Assembly: GCA_033961575.1 (NCBI GenBank)
Contig: CM066728.1
Location: 30,628,352-30,692,351, forward strand
DNA: 64,000 nt
Direction of reading: 5' to 3'
Source of the DNA: Aselliscus stoliczkanus
Lineage: Eukaryota > Chordata > Mammalia > Chiroptera > Hipposideridae
How positions within the stretch are numbered: position 1 is the first letter of the stretch; each line of letters opens with the position of its first letter. The translations under genes were made by a program, and so were the position numbers. The notes under the pieces are model-generated. The model did not search any database. It was not told the DNA's origin and worked only from the letters and a program-made list of their open reading frames with translations. Positions 22,581-34,536 of the stretch are shown in pieces.

Positions 22581-23350
22581 TTATTTATTTGGTTAAAAAT
22601 GAATTGGTATGCTATTTTTCTGATAAATCATAGAATTCTACTTCCCTACCTTTGACGTTCCATTGTACTTTTAATTTCTTTTCCACTCATCTCATCTGGC
22701 TGCTCTACTCATGTTGGCAGCATGACTTTTAGTCCTCCTAAATATGTTGAGATGCAATTGCATAGGAAACTGAAGACTTGCCATGAAATGAGTGGTGGGG
22801 GGAGGTTGTTTGTTTCTTGATTTTGCCCAACTGCCCTAAGAACCCTTGGAAGACGGCATTTTCTCTTTGTGTTCCCAACATAGTTCTCGGCACATATAAA
22901 CACAATGTTGAGTAAATATGTGGCTGATAAATGCTTGAGTGATAAATATTTGGGCTAGATAATGTCTGAGTCTTTTTAAAGGTCCTTCCAATTCTTTAGG
23001 CCTATTGTTTTCTCTGAACTTTCTTTATCATTTTCTCCCTTACTCTTTTTCTTCCTGATTTTTTTCTTTTTCTTTGTCTTTTTTTATATCTAGAATTTTT
23101 CCTTTCCTTTTCTCTGATTTTTTTTTCATTTTAAAATAAATAAATATACAGACTTCTGATTTAAATTGACAGCAGCCTCTGATGTAGACTCCTTTCTCCC
23201 ATTTTCCCACTAATTTATGCTTGGAGATAAAGTGGAAATTTCACATTATTGCTGTAAGTAAAGATGAACAAGCTACCTATTGCCACTATAGTGAAATTGT
23301 ATCAATTAATTGAGAAAAATTATCAATGACCCATTCCTGGTTTAAATAAT
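22581..23350. other. Unassigned intergenic DNA
   Basis: Nothing recognised apart from short T-rich tracts near 23040-23130. Confidence 0.45.
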
Positions 23351-23351
23351 T

Positions 23352-23373
23352 TGATGATGATGATGATGATGAT
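23352..23373. repeat. (GAT)n microsatellite
   Basis: Seven GAT units. Read on the minus strand they give a run of histidine codons, a simple-repeat artefact. Confidence 0.95.
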
Positions 23374-23406
23374 CACCATGACAACTATAATCAAATACTG
23401 CCACCA

Positions 23407-23919
23407 TGCTGGCCGAGTGGCTCAGTTGGTTAAGAGTTAGGTTAAGAGCGCAAGCTCTGAGCAACAGGGCTGCCAGTTCGATTCCCACATGGGCCAGTGA
23501 TGCTGCACCAGAGCTGAGTTGCCGTTGAGCTGCCAACAGGTGGCAGATGGCTCAGCTGGTGAGACATGTGCTTCTAAAATCAAGACTGCCTGTTCTGCCA
23601 GCCAGCAATTAAGACTGAACTCGGCACCTTGAACTGAGCTGCCACCCAGATGGCTCAGTGGATAGAGCATGCACTCTTAACAAGTCTGCCAGTTTGACTC
23701 CCACATGGGATGGTGGCTATTCCTGCTCACGACTAAGACTGAACACAACACCTTGAGCTTAGAGGACACAAACCGCTGATGGGCAGCCAGATGGTGACTG
23801 GCGCCCTCCACAACAAAGACTGAAGAACAACAAGTTGGCTGTTCCCTTCCCCCAGTTCCCCAACAGTGTTCCCCTCCCCCAACTCCCCAATTAAAAACAC
23901 AAAAACAGAACCGAAAAAC
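23407..23919 (+). mobile_element. Long SINE with three tRNA-like units
   Basis: Three A-box-like strings TGGCTCAGTTGG, TGGCTCAGCTGG and TGGCTCAGTGGA stand at 23418, 23548 and 23651. Clear B-box-like partners sit at 23475 (AGTTCGATTCCC) and 23691 (AGTTTGACTCCC); the middle unit has lost its B box. The tail 'caactccccaattaaaaaca' is the same type as in the other long SINEs. A 10-base duplication ACTGCCACCA is at 23397-23406 and 23920-23929. Related to the family at 25675 and 52207. Confidence 0.92.
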
Positions 23920-23929
23920 ACTGCCACCA

Positions 23930-24969
23930 ACTAGCACATACTGTTTGCTGAGCCCTAAGAAATCAGAGATATAGTTATTGCATTTACCATTTGGGTCCCA
24001 TAAAACCCATTTAGCTTTTTATTCTCTTCAATCATTTTATGAAAAATTTGAAAAAAGAATAAAGGGATAGTAAAAAATAACTAGAATTATTAATAAATTA
24101 TACATAATAACACTTTGTATTGAGATAATTGTAATATATAAACATGTTATAAGGTGAACAAATACTGTAAATAAGTAAAGTTTCTCTGATACTGGGAAAA
24201 CCTTGAATAAGAATAAAAATTATTAAATATTAATTCATACAAATAGAATTGCTCAAAAAAGAAACTCAAAAACTAAATTTGATCTGATAGATTCTGATGG
24301 TTTACTGAGGGTTAATAGGTACGCTTACATTAGTGGCACTTAGAAGACATTGCTTACCTTTTTACTAACCTGTCTTGTTCAGAGCAAATAATCAGGACAG
24401 GAAGTTGAGCCTGTTGGAAAGGGGAGGGGTAAAGAGACTACTGGAAGCACACTTTATCCCACAGATTACAGGATTACAGTGCCTACAAATGCAGTGCTAC
24501 CCACAGATTGAGGCCTGGAGGAACTATTGTAGCAATGTCAGCTCCAGACTGCTCTTCATTTTCTCGTTCTATTCTTAATGAGCACAGCCACATTGGAGAA
24601 TTCATACTGGACACTGAGCATTAGGCTGTAAACTTTGCATATGAACCTGCTCTACTTCTGAAATCTAAGAGGGTTTCACCAGAATCAAAGTACAGATCTA
24701 AGATCTAAGTGTAGATCTAAGGTCCATCTCCCTGTGGGAAAACATTGGATCAAGATAGAGCTCTTCTCATTCAAATAACAGTAAAGGATTTTAAATGAAT
24801 ACCAAAACACAACAAACCTAACAACATAGGACCTACAAATGAATATTACAGCACAAGAGATAGGAAATATAATCCTGAAGAATATGCTGAGGAAGAGTTC
24901 TGAAGAAGTTCAGAAAAACCACAATAGGGAAAAAAATTCAAATCAGTACTATTCACTAAAAGAGAAACT
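23930..24969. other. Unassigned AT-rich DNA
   Basis: No coding frame or repeat is supported. A short direct repetition of 'agatctaag' occurs at about 24690-24722. Confidence 0.45.
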
Positions 24970-25060
24970 ATTATATACCTAGGTCCTAGATCATCACTGT
25001 CACATTGTAGTATCTCAGTAAATATTTGCTGAATGGATGAATCAAGGAAAGATTAATTGA
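24970..25060 (+). mobile_element. L2 3' end fragment
   Basis: 'gtatctcagtaaatatttgctgaatggatgaa' matches the end of L2 elements. Short. Confidence 0.5.
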
Positions 25061-25674
25061 TGGTAATTTTAATGAAAGGTCAAATAATAGTCCATAACCA
25101 AATAGATTTGGCAGATATATTTTGTTTGTCTTGTAAAATGTCACTTTAAGGAAAAATTTTTAAAATTTGGGTCAATATTTAAATAATGCGATTTCACACC
25201 TTCTTTGAAAACGTAGACTATTTAGACTATTTAGACCCATTTCCAAATGGCAGCTATTTCTTAAGTTTGAGTAGCACCTGCTCCCTTTAAGTAGGACCTT
25301 TTTTTTTCCCTGAGGAGCACCTCTCTGTTTACATTACTTGTCTAGACTCTGGAGTTTTGGGAGTTTATGAACCTTGGTTTATAACAAAGAAAAAGAATCA
25401 ATAATAGCATACTGAAATGCTGTATAACAATGCAAGTATATATGAAGAGAGGTCAGTTAATCTACACGCATTCAGGCAAACAATTACAACGATCAAGAAT
25501 ACATGTTTGCAGGTATCTATGTAAAAATATGGTTTATCTACCAAATAAGAGAAGTCAAAGTGAATTCAGAGTTTTACTCTTTCACAAAAAGTATGAGTCA
25601 GTAATGGTGAAATAACTACAAAATTTCAGGAGAAGTTTTTATAGTTTATAAAGTTTATACTCAGATGTTTTTCT

Positions 25675-26051
25675 TTTTTTTTTTTTTTAAGATTTTATTG
25701 GTGAATTGGGAAAGGGGAACAGTCAAGTTGTTGTCCTTCAGTTTTAATTGCGGAGGGCGCAGCTAGCTCACCTCCAAGTTCAGTCGCCATCCAGCTGGCC
25801 GGCACAGATCATGGCCACTCAGCTCAAGGTGCCTTGTTCAATCTTAGTTGCAAGTGGGCATAGCCCACCATCCCATGTGGGAGTCAGACCTGCAGCCTTG
25901 TTGTTAAGAGCACTTGCGCTCACTTGCTACCTGTTGGCAACTCAGCGGCAGCTCAGCTCGAGCGCAGCTCACTTGCCCATGTAGGAATCAAACTCACGAC
26001 CCTGTTGCTCAGAGCTCACACTGTTAACCAACTGAGCCACTCAGCCAGCTC
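25675..26051 (-). mobile_element. Long tRNA-derived SINE, two-unit form
   Basis: On the minus strand: GAGCTGGCTGAGTGGCTCAG head, B-box-like 'gagtttgattcc', then a second B-box-like 'aggtctgactcccacatggg' with 'atggtgggctatgcccactt', and the tail 'caccaataaaatctt' plus poly-A. The flanks 'tcagatgtttttct' (25661-25674) and 'tcaaatagtttttct' (26052-26066) are a diverged target duplication. Confidence 0.92.
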
Positions 26052-26066
26052 TCAAATAGTTTTTCT

Positions 26067-26632
26067 GAATGCAACATTTTGTAGGGGGAACAAGGCCTTA
26101 AAAACACATTGCCAGTTATTGAGAAATATATATGTAAACATACATTTTATAGTCAGGTAGAGCTCAAGAATGTGAACATTTTGTTTAATAGAGTAGCAGT
26201 GAGTTCTGAAGCCATTTAAATATAGAATTGCCTAAATAATTATTGCATATATGGCCATGACACTAAATTGTAATGTCAAAATAATTTCAAAAACAGGAAA
26301 CAATAACACAAACACATATCCTAAATTTCTAAATTCCAGAACCCATACTGACAAAGGTTAAGCAATAGAAATGTCATCAGCAGGCAGTGAAAACATGCTC
26401 AATTATTATTTTGACATAAAAAGAAGAGATTAGTTCAATGACTTTGATAATCAGATAGATACAGGTTAAAGGATGCTTTTTAAAAACTTAAAGCTGTATC
26501 ACATATACAAGAGTTAAAAAAACAAAACAACACATAACATTAACAGTGGTGATCTTGCCTGACACTATATGAGTAGAGATAATTCACCAAAAGAGAAGCA
26601 CAATTATCTGTAACTCTAGATCATCCTGCTGC
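26067..26632. other. Unassigned intergenic DNA
   Basis: Nothing recognised. Confidence 0.45.
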
Positions 26633-26860
26633 AATAATCATGACAACAGTTACCATTTATTAAGTTATATATATATATATTGTTGGATGCTGTAAATCGG
26701 GTGCCTGTTTTGTACTAATTTGTCTACTTCTGTTGGTTGACCCTTTTAATTCACAGCATAGTCATACTGAGATAGATGTTATCCTCCTCCTAAAACGAAG
26801 GAACAGAATTGGGTAATTTGAAACCATCCATCCACCCAGGAGTGGATAGTATGATAATTC
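26633..26860 (-). mobile_element. MIR SINE fragment
   Basis: 'acagttaccatttattaagt...ttaattcacagcatagtcatactgagatagatgttatcc' is the complement of the MIR 3' half. An AT run (26666-26680) has expanded inside it. Confidence 0.65.
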
Positions 26861-27184
26861 AATCCCCAGAAACATCAGCCTACTCTTCCCACTAGGTGAC
26901 CATCTTTAGTTCACTAGGGATGATTCAATAGTCAAACTCAGACTTACTGCAGTCACCAACAAATTGAGAACTCCATCCAACCTGAGGAAGTTAATTTTTT
27001 GAGTGACATTTCAAAAAGTTCTTTGACATTGCTCTTGTAAGAAAAATTGGAGTTTTGTTAGATTTATTTACATTTAATGTATAGTGTAGTATTTTTATTT
27101 TAAAAAAGTCAGTGAGTGTGTGTTTTGGGAGTGGGGACTATAATCATTTAAGTGTTTAGAGCATGAAAAATAATGTTTACCTAG

Positions 27185-27408
27185 ACTAGTGTTTCCTCAG
27201 GTGTGATTGGCAAACCATTTGTGTTCTAATCCCTGTGCACGCGCGTTGGGGGTGGGGGTGAGGGAGGTGGATCAAAATACAGGTTCACCTAGCCCCCACT
27301 TAGGCCTCTTAAATTGAGATTTCTAGTGGTGAGGTCTAGAAAGTTAGTGATTTCACATGCTCCCCAAGTGACTTTAATGCATGCTAGGAATGAAGACCAC
27401 TGTTTCGA
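27185..27408 (+). mobile_element. MER5/MER20-like hAT element
   Basis: Inverted ends 'tagtgtttcctcaggtgtg' and '...gaatgaagaccactg' with the expected interior 'tttctagtggtgaggtctag' and 'cacatgctccccaagtgact'. Non-autonomous. Confidence 0.75.
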
Positions 27409-27469
27409 TACAATCTAAATGAAGCTAGGCTCCTCCTGCCTGGGTTAACATTTACTTCAGCTTTTCCGT

Positions 27470-27955
27470 TACCTTTCTGGTAGGAGCTTCGAAAGTAGCT
27501 CCCAACTAATTTTGCCTCCTGGTATTCACTTTTTGTGTATTCTCCTCCCCTTCAGTGTCAGCTGGACCTAGTGACTTACTTGTACTGATTAGAATGTGAC
27601 AAAGTGATGGGATGTCATGTCTGAGATTACAGAGAGTCTATAGCTCAGGTCTTGGGTGTTCTAGGCTCTCTCCCTTTCCTTTAGATCTCTCACCCTGTGG
27701 GAGGCAGGTCTAGGGAGAGGCCCTTGAGAGTGAACTTGGGAATCAGATCCTTTAGTCCCAGGTGAGCCTTGAGATGACGGTAGCCCATGCTGACAGCTTG
27801 ACTGCCACCTCATCATGAGGACCTTGAGCCAGAGGCCCCCACTGCACTGTGTCCAGATTCCTGACCCACAGAAAGTGAGATAGTAAATACATGATGTTTT
27901 AAGATGCTATGTTTTGAGGTAATTTGCTATAGAATACATAGCTAATGCTTCTTTA
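27470..27955 (+). mobile_element. MaLR-type LTR
   Basis: Shows the MaLR layout: 'tagctcccaactaattttgc', '...tgattagaatgtgacaaagt', '...ctctcaccctgtgggaggca', 'gatagtaaatacatgatgttttaag' and the end 'gaatacatagctaatgc'. Subfamily not assigned. Confidence 0.68.
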
Positions 27956-28999
27956 AGGCATAAGAGACACAGGACTTTCCACTAGTGTTCTTATGATCTC
28001 AGCCGTCTTTATATTCCTCTCTTTAGAGTGGTATTTCCCTAAATTCTCTTCTTATGTTCTCGTCAGAATTCCTATGACCTCATTTCCTCGCCACCCAGTG
28101 ATCTTTGACTCAAGCCTGTATTTACAGTCAGGTCAGTTCCTAGATTGGGTTAGCCCAGAAATCACCCTGGTCCCTCACATTGAGATCCGGGTAGACTGGC
28201 ACAGATTACTGCTGTTTACCTCATTTCTGAACACCATTAAAAATGAACATTAAATGCCTCCATTTAACTGTATCTCAGTGGACCTTGGAAAGATGCTAAC
28301 ACCATAATAGCCTCCTTTCAAGAGGCTGAGCTGCTCAGGCCAGCTGAATTTATAGGATTAAAAATTATGTGAGGGTCATTCACATAGAGGTGATAGTTAC
28401 ACCCAAAAGAAAAGATGAACCTTCTAAATGTGAGAATGTAGACCCTAAAACAAGTGTGGTGTAGTGTGTGCATATGGCAGGAGGGAGGACAGAGTAATTT
28501 TTGTAGTTATTTACTTTCCTAAGATACTGAAGAATTTTGGGCATGGGGTAGCCAAACACCTAAAGTAATTGCTGAAGAGTAAATCTGTTGATGAGGCAGT
28601 GAGATGATGTCGAGAGCACGGTGCTATCCTCTAAATTTTCTTTAAACCCGCTGAGCTGTGAAGACTGGATCTAATGTATTCTGCTGTGGCTTGAGCCTCT
28701 GCTGGGAGTACATGATTAACATTGTTGTGAAACAACACTGATGCAGACTCTGGCCAAGAGCCTCCCTGTGGTCTGCGGTAGTGAGACGGTGGCTTTGCCT
28801 GCCGATGCCAAATCAACTGATGTGCTCTGTCGGAAGTAGGAGTCAAGCTGTTTATTTTCCACTGGGGACAGAAAATGACCTGAAGATTGCCTGGATTTTA
28901 CAATTTACAACCACCTCTCTTGGCACCATGAAGACAGACTTCCTGTTGTGGCTCTGTATTTCAACCTTTTATCTCCTGAGCTAATTGCTTGTGTGAACA
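27956..28999. other. Unassigned intergenic DNA
   Basis: Somewhat less AT-rich than its surroundings. Open frames at 27993-28253 and 28781-28984 (both plus) have no recognised family and no splice or start context that would make them exons. No repeat identified. Confidence 0.45.
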
Positions 29000-29255
29000 G
29001 TGTACTGATTAAGGATGGGCTTTGAGGTCAGAGCACCTGGGCCAGGACTCTGGCCCCATCACCTTAGTTCTGTGTTCTTGTCCAGAGGATTTGAATTCTC
29101 AGCCTCAGTTTCTTCATCTGTACATGAGTATCATAATAATACCTAGGTCCTGAGGAGGAGAGAGTCACAAAGATAAAAGGCAAAAATATATGGAAAGCTC
29201 TTAAATACTGGTTGGCACATAGCACTTAATAAATGTTCGCTATTAATATTTTTAG
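29000..29255 (+). mobile_element. MIR SINE, nearly full length
   Basis: The order is complete: 'tactgattaaggatgggctttgag' head, 'cctcagtttcttcatctgta' core, '...aaatactggttggcacatagcacttaataaatgttcgc' end. Confidence 0.9.
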
Positions 29256-29343
29256 TATTATTAATATTATTAAAAGTTTTTAACTTTATAGCATTACCCA
29301 TAGGCTTCAGTGAAAAATCCTTTCCCTAAGCAATCATGTTTTA

Positions 29344-29578
29344 TTTTATTTATTTTATTTATTTCTATTATTTATTTATTTATTTATTTATTTTAAATTA
29401 ATTAATTTATTTAGTTTTAATTAGTTTCAGGTGTACTTTTTTGAGGGCAGTGTCACTGACCCTCATATGTGGGATCCGAACCAAGGCCATTGGCGTCCCA
29501 AGCCAGCTCTTAACCACCGCGCCACTCAGCTGGCCCAAATTTTAATTTTAATTAATTAATTAATAATTAATTTATTTT
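29344..29578 (-). mobile_element. L1 3' tail insertion with AT-rich tract and nested SINE
   Basis: A 17-base duplication, 29327-29343 and 29579-29595 with one mismatch, bounds the block. Inside are TTTA repeats, 'ttagtttcaggtgtac' (the L1 3' end seen also at 36829 and 49512), the SINE 29437-29536, and an AT-rich remainder. The L1 was cut very short on insertion. Confidence 0.75.
29437..29536 (-). mobile_element. Short tRNA-derived SINE
   Basis: Complement of the short head: 'gagggcagtgtcactgaccc' to 'ccactcagctggccc'. Its own duplication is masked by AT-rich flanks. Confidence 0.92.
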
Positions 29579-29595
29579 TAAGCAATCAGGTTTTA

Positions 29596-30869
29596 ATTCC
29601 ACTCATCTTTACTTTCTTAGTTAGGGCATTGAGCCCTTTTGAGAGACTATAGCTCTGATCAAAGTTGAAGGCTTTAATTTTAAAAATGTACAGTATTTTC
29701 TTATGGAGAAAGGCAGATTTAAATATAGAATTACAAATGTGCTTAGCTAGGTAGAATTTAGCTCTAAAATGTGGAGGTCTTAAACTGTATATTTCTCCAT
29801 ATGGTCTTTACTTTAAACTGTAACTAAACTTTACATTTGTCAGTAGCAAATACTTCTCAATTCACTGAAAGTCAACAAAATTGGGTTCTCCTTTATGTTC
29901 AAAAAGAGGTTGTCCCCATCTACCATTTTTTAATATAATTATTCTTCAAATAAATTATTCTTAGTGCCTTATTCGTTACTCATGAAAATGTATCTTCCCC
30001 ATACATTTGTATAGATGAGAAATCATGTATTCATAATGCAGGTACATATCTGAAGCTTAAGGCTTTTCTAATAAATAGGTAGAAATAGTCAGATGTTCAT
30101 TTTTCTGCTGGCATGACCAGCATTTCCCTGGTAATCCTAAATTTGTTCCTTCTTTTATCTTTTTCTTATCTTTTCTCCTCAGAGACAATTATGGTTGAAC
30201 CACCTTGCTACATGAGTCAATGTAGTCACAATGTCTTTTTGTTGTCATGGTGTGCATACCTTAAATTTGGACAAGGAATCTGAAGATTGGCAAGCGACCT
30301 GGATCCTTGGAGGCCTTGACCAGGTCATTCCATTAATCAAAGAGCCTGGTTGATAATTTCTACTCAGGATTCTTGATTTAGTGCTATTTACCCTAATGTT
30401 GGCCTAAGGTCTTTGTTTATTTAGTAACAACAAGAATTTCTTTAAAACTATATTGTATTTTGCAAAGAACATCCCATCATAGTCTGTCTTCCTTGTAAAC
30501 TAGTATGTGTCAGAATCATTATCATAGTGACTGAACTGCATGACCTTTTCCTAAAATAGAATTCTAGCTTTAAAACTTCACTTTCATTTCCATATATAAT
30601 GATAGCATTCAGAACAGCCCTGAAATTTAGAAAAGTGTCCAAACCAAAGGATGTTTGATATTTCTACCCAATTACCACAGCTTTGAAAAGGTATTTGTCC
30701 AAGAGTGAAATTTAATAAGCCTTAGGTGGGTGTTCTAGAGATGTTCATTTCAGAGCTATGTGACATTGCTTAGATTTCCAGCATATTGTAAAATATTAGG
30801 TTACTATATGTTTTACACCCAAAGTAACTCTGTTATTCCCAAGATGTATTGTACTCTTCAAAGTTGATT
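29596..30869. other. Unassigned intergenic DNA
   Basis: No element or gene recognised. Confidence 0.45.
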
Positions 30870-31560
30870 CACTAATTGAATCACTCATTTGATGACTATT
30901 TATTAAATTAGTTGAATTTATTGAATTACTTTGAATTCTATAATTACAATAGTAAACAAAAAAATTATCTTTCCTTATAAAAATTTCCCTTTAGTAGGAG
31001 GAGTCAAATCAACACATTGTGTGTCAGATGGTAAAAATGCAATAAACCAAAAAACCCTAAAGTTACAAGAAATAGGAATTCATGCAGTGCAGAAGGAAAT
31101 GGCCTAATGAATTAATATAGTTGGATAAGATCTCTGCAAAGGCAGTGTTGGAGTATAGGAGGAAATGGGGTGGGGGGCAGTCATATTTAGGCTATGCCAA
31201 TAGACAGGAGCACGATTGATCAAGGAACAGGGATCAAGGAACAGGGATGAAGCTAATGTGGCTGAAGCAAAATAAACAAAGGGGAAAGTAGGGCGGGATA
31301 AAGTCAAAGGGTTAGAGATGAAGGACCTACCATATTAAATCTTTGAGGAAATTGTAAGGTTTCTGGCTTCTGCTTAGATAGTGCTGGCTATATTGGAGAG
31401 TTTTGAGCGAAGGAGGCAGAAGAGTTATCCTGTTTTAAAAGGATTGCTCTGGTGACTGAAGAAAATAGGGCATGAGAAAAGACAAAAAGTCACATTAATA
31501 CTCCAAGTAAGGTGAGAACTAAAAGGTGGCCATTGGATTTGGCAGCCTGAAGACTATATT
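30870..31560 (-). mobile_element. L2 LINE fragment
   Basis: The plus strand reads as the complement of L2: 'gctgaagcaaaataaacaaa', 'gggataaagtcaaagggtta', '...attgtaaggtttctggcttc', '...tgttttaaaaggattgctctggtgactg'. These blocks are the mirror image of those at 62380-62720. Confidence 0.7.
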
Positions 31561-31935
31561 GTGACCTTGACAAGAAAATGCCATCACATGGCATTTCACA
31601 CAAGCAGACACTGAGATGGACTTTGGCATGCTGGATATTTATTAGGGATTAACACCTGTGGAGGGAGAAAAAACCAGGATAGAATAGAGGATAACTTAAA
31701 ACTGTGATATATTTAAAATAGGATGGAAGCTCAGAAAAGCCTTCGGCAACCCTATGGAATGCTATGAACATAAATGGAGTATCAGAAGTGTTCTGCATTG
31801 AGCTTGAATATCTGGGTATTTATAACCTGGCACAATCAGCCATTGAATGTGCACCCACCAGGAGGGGCATGTGCTTGGGTAAGGCAGCTCCTTGCAACTG
31901 AGGCAGAACTTGAAGTAGCAGGGAGCTGGCATCTA

Positions 31936-32014
31936 TTGGGTTGTCAGAAAAATCATGACATATTTTTTCTGTTTTTCATTGCAAAAATGCATCATGACTT
32001 TTCCGACAACCCAA
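31936..32014. mobile_element. Mariner-type MITE, 79 bp
   Basis: Almost a perfect palindrome: TTGGGTTGTCAGAAAAATCA at the left and TTGGGTTGTCGGAAAAGTCA as the complement of the right end. TA lies on both sides (31934-31935 and 32015-32016), the duplication used by Tc1/mariner. Size and form are like MADE1 of primates, but the ends differ. It encodes nothing. Confidence 0.9.
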
Positions 32015-32016
32015 TA

Positions 32017-33519
32017 TTCATGCAATGATCCAGTAGCATGGTAAATTACAAACACAAGAGAGGGGGAAATTGTTAGATAATGTCCCTTTGAAGGTGAAAG
32101 AAAATGGCAGATAGTTGATTTTGGGCAAAGTAGTGTTACCTAGAGCTCATCTAAGTATACGCATAAAATACAATTTTTCTTTTTTCCAACTAAATATCTT
32201 TAGTGACATTAAGTGTGTGCTTATTAGAGGAAAACCCATGAAAGGAAATCTTAAGAATTTTTTTTTCTGACTCAATTAAAAAAGTCTTCTCTTTGGTAGG
32301 TAAATGTAGAAATGTATTCTTTCACTGCTCTCTCACTGAATTTTTGACTTCAGCAAGATACCATGCTTTCATTATACTTAAAATTTGCTTGAACAGGAGT
32401 ATATCACGTTGAAAAATGTTAGTTTTTCCATTTTGCGAAATTTAGCTCTGAAAGTTTTGTTTTTGAAATCTGTGACAGTGGTGTCACATTTTCCTCTGCA
32501 GTAGGGCCTGAATGCACACTCTTGGAGTGGCGCTGAGGTGATATAGAAATCTGGAGTGGAGCAATAGGGTAAAGGTCAATGACTCCTACTGGGATGACAT
32601 CTATTTTCCTTGACAGTTCAACTGCTTTTCAGCACAGAGTATGCGAGATGTGTGAACATGTTAAACTGAATAGAAATAAAGTACATAACATAAGCCACTC
32701 AAATTCAAACTCCAGGGATGGTAACTTTGCAATACCTTATTTTGAGTCTTAAAGTATAAAAGAGCCATTATTAAAACCTTCTGACTTTGTAGCAAGCTTG
32801 GCTTTACATTTTATGTTGAAAATGCATAAGAGTACCAGTATTGTGCCTTTAGTGGATGCAGTTTATAATCCTAGAAAACTTGTCTATTGGAGTGATGTTC
32901 ACTCTGTTTAAGTGGGCTGAAGTCAGGCGGGAACAGTTCTAGGTAGAGATTACTAATGTGGGCTCCTAAATTTATTTTAAGAGGTGAGTGAGAAATTTCT
33001 TCTTTGGAGAGCACTGAATAACGCAGCTAACAGACAAATGAGAACAGCAGTTGATGACCTCTGAATGTTTCTTCCGACTTTAGGATTCTCTTCAACTCTG
33101 TCCCAGAAGCACTGTTTGCTGATGGCTGAACCACTTTATTTCTTCACTCCTCATTTCTCCTCCTGATAAATTTGTGACTGTTCTTCTAGCACATCTGTTG
33201 GAATGGTTGTCAGGAAACCCAGCCCTAAAGATCATTTTCACCACAGTTTCAATTCAAGAAAGTTCGGTCACCTGACATTAAAACAGCCCTATGTTTTTGC
33301 AAGCCTCTTTCTCAAAAAATGAAAGAGAAGGACACATATGTGTAAAGAGCTCATCATCAGTGCTTATCAAGGCCATGACCAGAAAGGAAGGAATCATAAA
33401 AGTCAAGCACTTTCAAAGAAACCAAATATAGTTCATGGTGGATTCCTTTAACTTCTGCTTTTTGTTTTGATCGAAACTTATTTCCACTATTCACCAATAC
33501 TCACTAACCACTCCAGTTG
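32017..33519. other. Unassigned intergenic DNA, low in repeats
   Basis: No recognisable transposable element, coding frame or RNA. Its freedom from repeats makes it a candidate for conserved non-coding sequence, but nothing in the bases proves this. Confidence 0.4.
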
Positions 33520-33790
33520 GGACATTCCATTGCTAGGAATGCTCTTCTTGCTATAACTTATGCAAATCGTATTCACTCTTCAAATCACTCTTTCTCATTA
33601 CATATTCTTTGGCTCCTTCAGGTCTCATTGATTTTTCCTTACTCACAAATCCAATAGGATTTATAGTTTTCAGAAGACTCTTCTAGATTTAATTACACAA
33701 GGTCAAGTATCATTCACCAGTGTTTCAATTGTCTTATTCTGTCACCAACACCTAGTATGGTATTCTGCCACTAAAAGACACTCCTAATAC
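33520..33790 (+). mobile_element. Possible L2 3' fragment
   Basis: 'ggaatgctcttcttgctata...attcactcttcaaatcact...caccaacacctagtatggtat' follows L2 order loosely. Weak. Confidence 0.35.
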
Positions 33791-34423
33791 ACTGATTCAG
33801 TCATGAGGGAATGCTCTATGCATTTTTAAAAGGCACAATCCAGTTCTGGTTTAAATATATAGCTTTTAAGTCAACATATAACTGTATGGACCTTTCATCA
33901 ATTATATTTCTAAGGATTAATTGCAGTTTGCATTTTTCAAAGAGCTTTAGCCTAGATAATTTGGACCAATTACCCTGAAAGTAAAATTGGCAGCCATTGC
34001 TTATCTACCTGTGAAGCAATGAAGGAATTAAAAAAAAAAAATCTTTCATAAAAAAATAGACTTTTCCTCTTTATCTTAAAAGACTTCAGAAACAAAATAT
34101 AGCAAAAATGATTATTTACTAATTTCAGAACTAGTCTTTGATGTTCCAGAGTTGTAAACAGTAAGCAAATTCGTTAAGAATGAAAATCTTGGAAAGCATT
34201 GACATGAATGATTGTGTATGCACGTGGACAAACCACCTCTGAATGAGAGTTTTGGACACAGCAGTTGACCTTAAAACATGCAACTCGTGAAAGCTAAAAC
34301 CACAGATGAGGGATGTGCTTACTTCAGTGTGTAGTTAGTTCCCTGAGGAGATGGGCAGAGGGGGATGAGGTTGGAGAAGGTAACACAGGATAATCAAATT
34401 ATGTCTATATGACTTATTTAAAA
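33791..34423. other. Unassigned intergenic DNA
   Basis: Nothing recognised. Confidence 0.45.
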
Positions 34424-34436
34424 AGAGAAGATCTGG

Positions 34437-34536
34437 CTTGGGAAGCCAGTGGCCCCGATTCAGGTCCCACATATGAGGGCCAGTGACACTGCCCTAAAAC
34501 AAACAAATAAATAAATAAATAAATAAATAAATAAAT
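34437..34536 (+). mobile_element. Short SINE, 5'-truncated, AAAT tail
   Basis: Begins inside the head at 'cttgggaagccagtggcccc', ends 'gacactgccct', then AAAT repeats. The exact 13-base duplication AGAGAAGATCTGG lies at 34424-34436 and 34537-34549. The duplication ends in CTGG, which overlaps the SINE's own 'gctggcttggg', as expected for microhomology-guided truncation. Confidence 0.93.

Noticed and set aside
23342..23536. Histidine-rich peptide ending in a run of H
   Set aside because: Translation of a (GAT)n microsatellite plus SINE sequence.
28781..28984. Possible small secreted protein (hydrophobic C-terminus)
   Set aside because: No start context, splice sites or homologue recognised. 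The hydrophobic end is short and could be chance.
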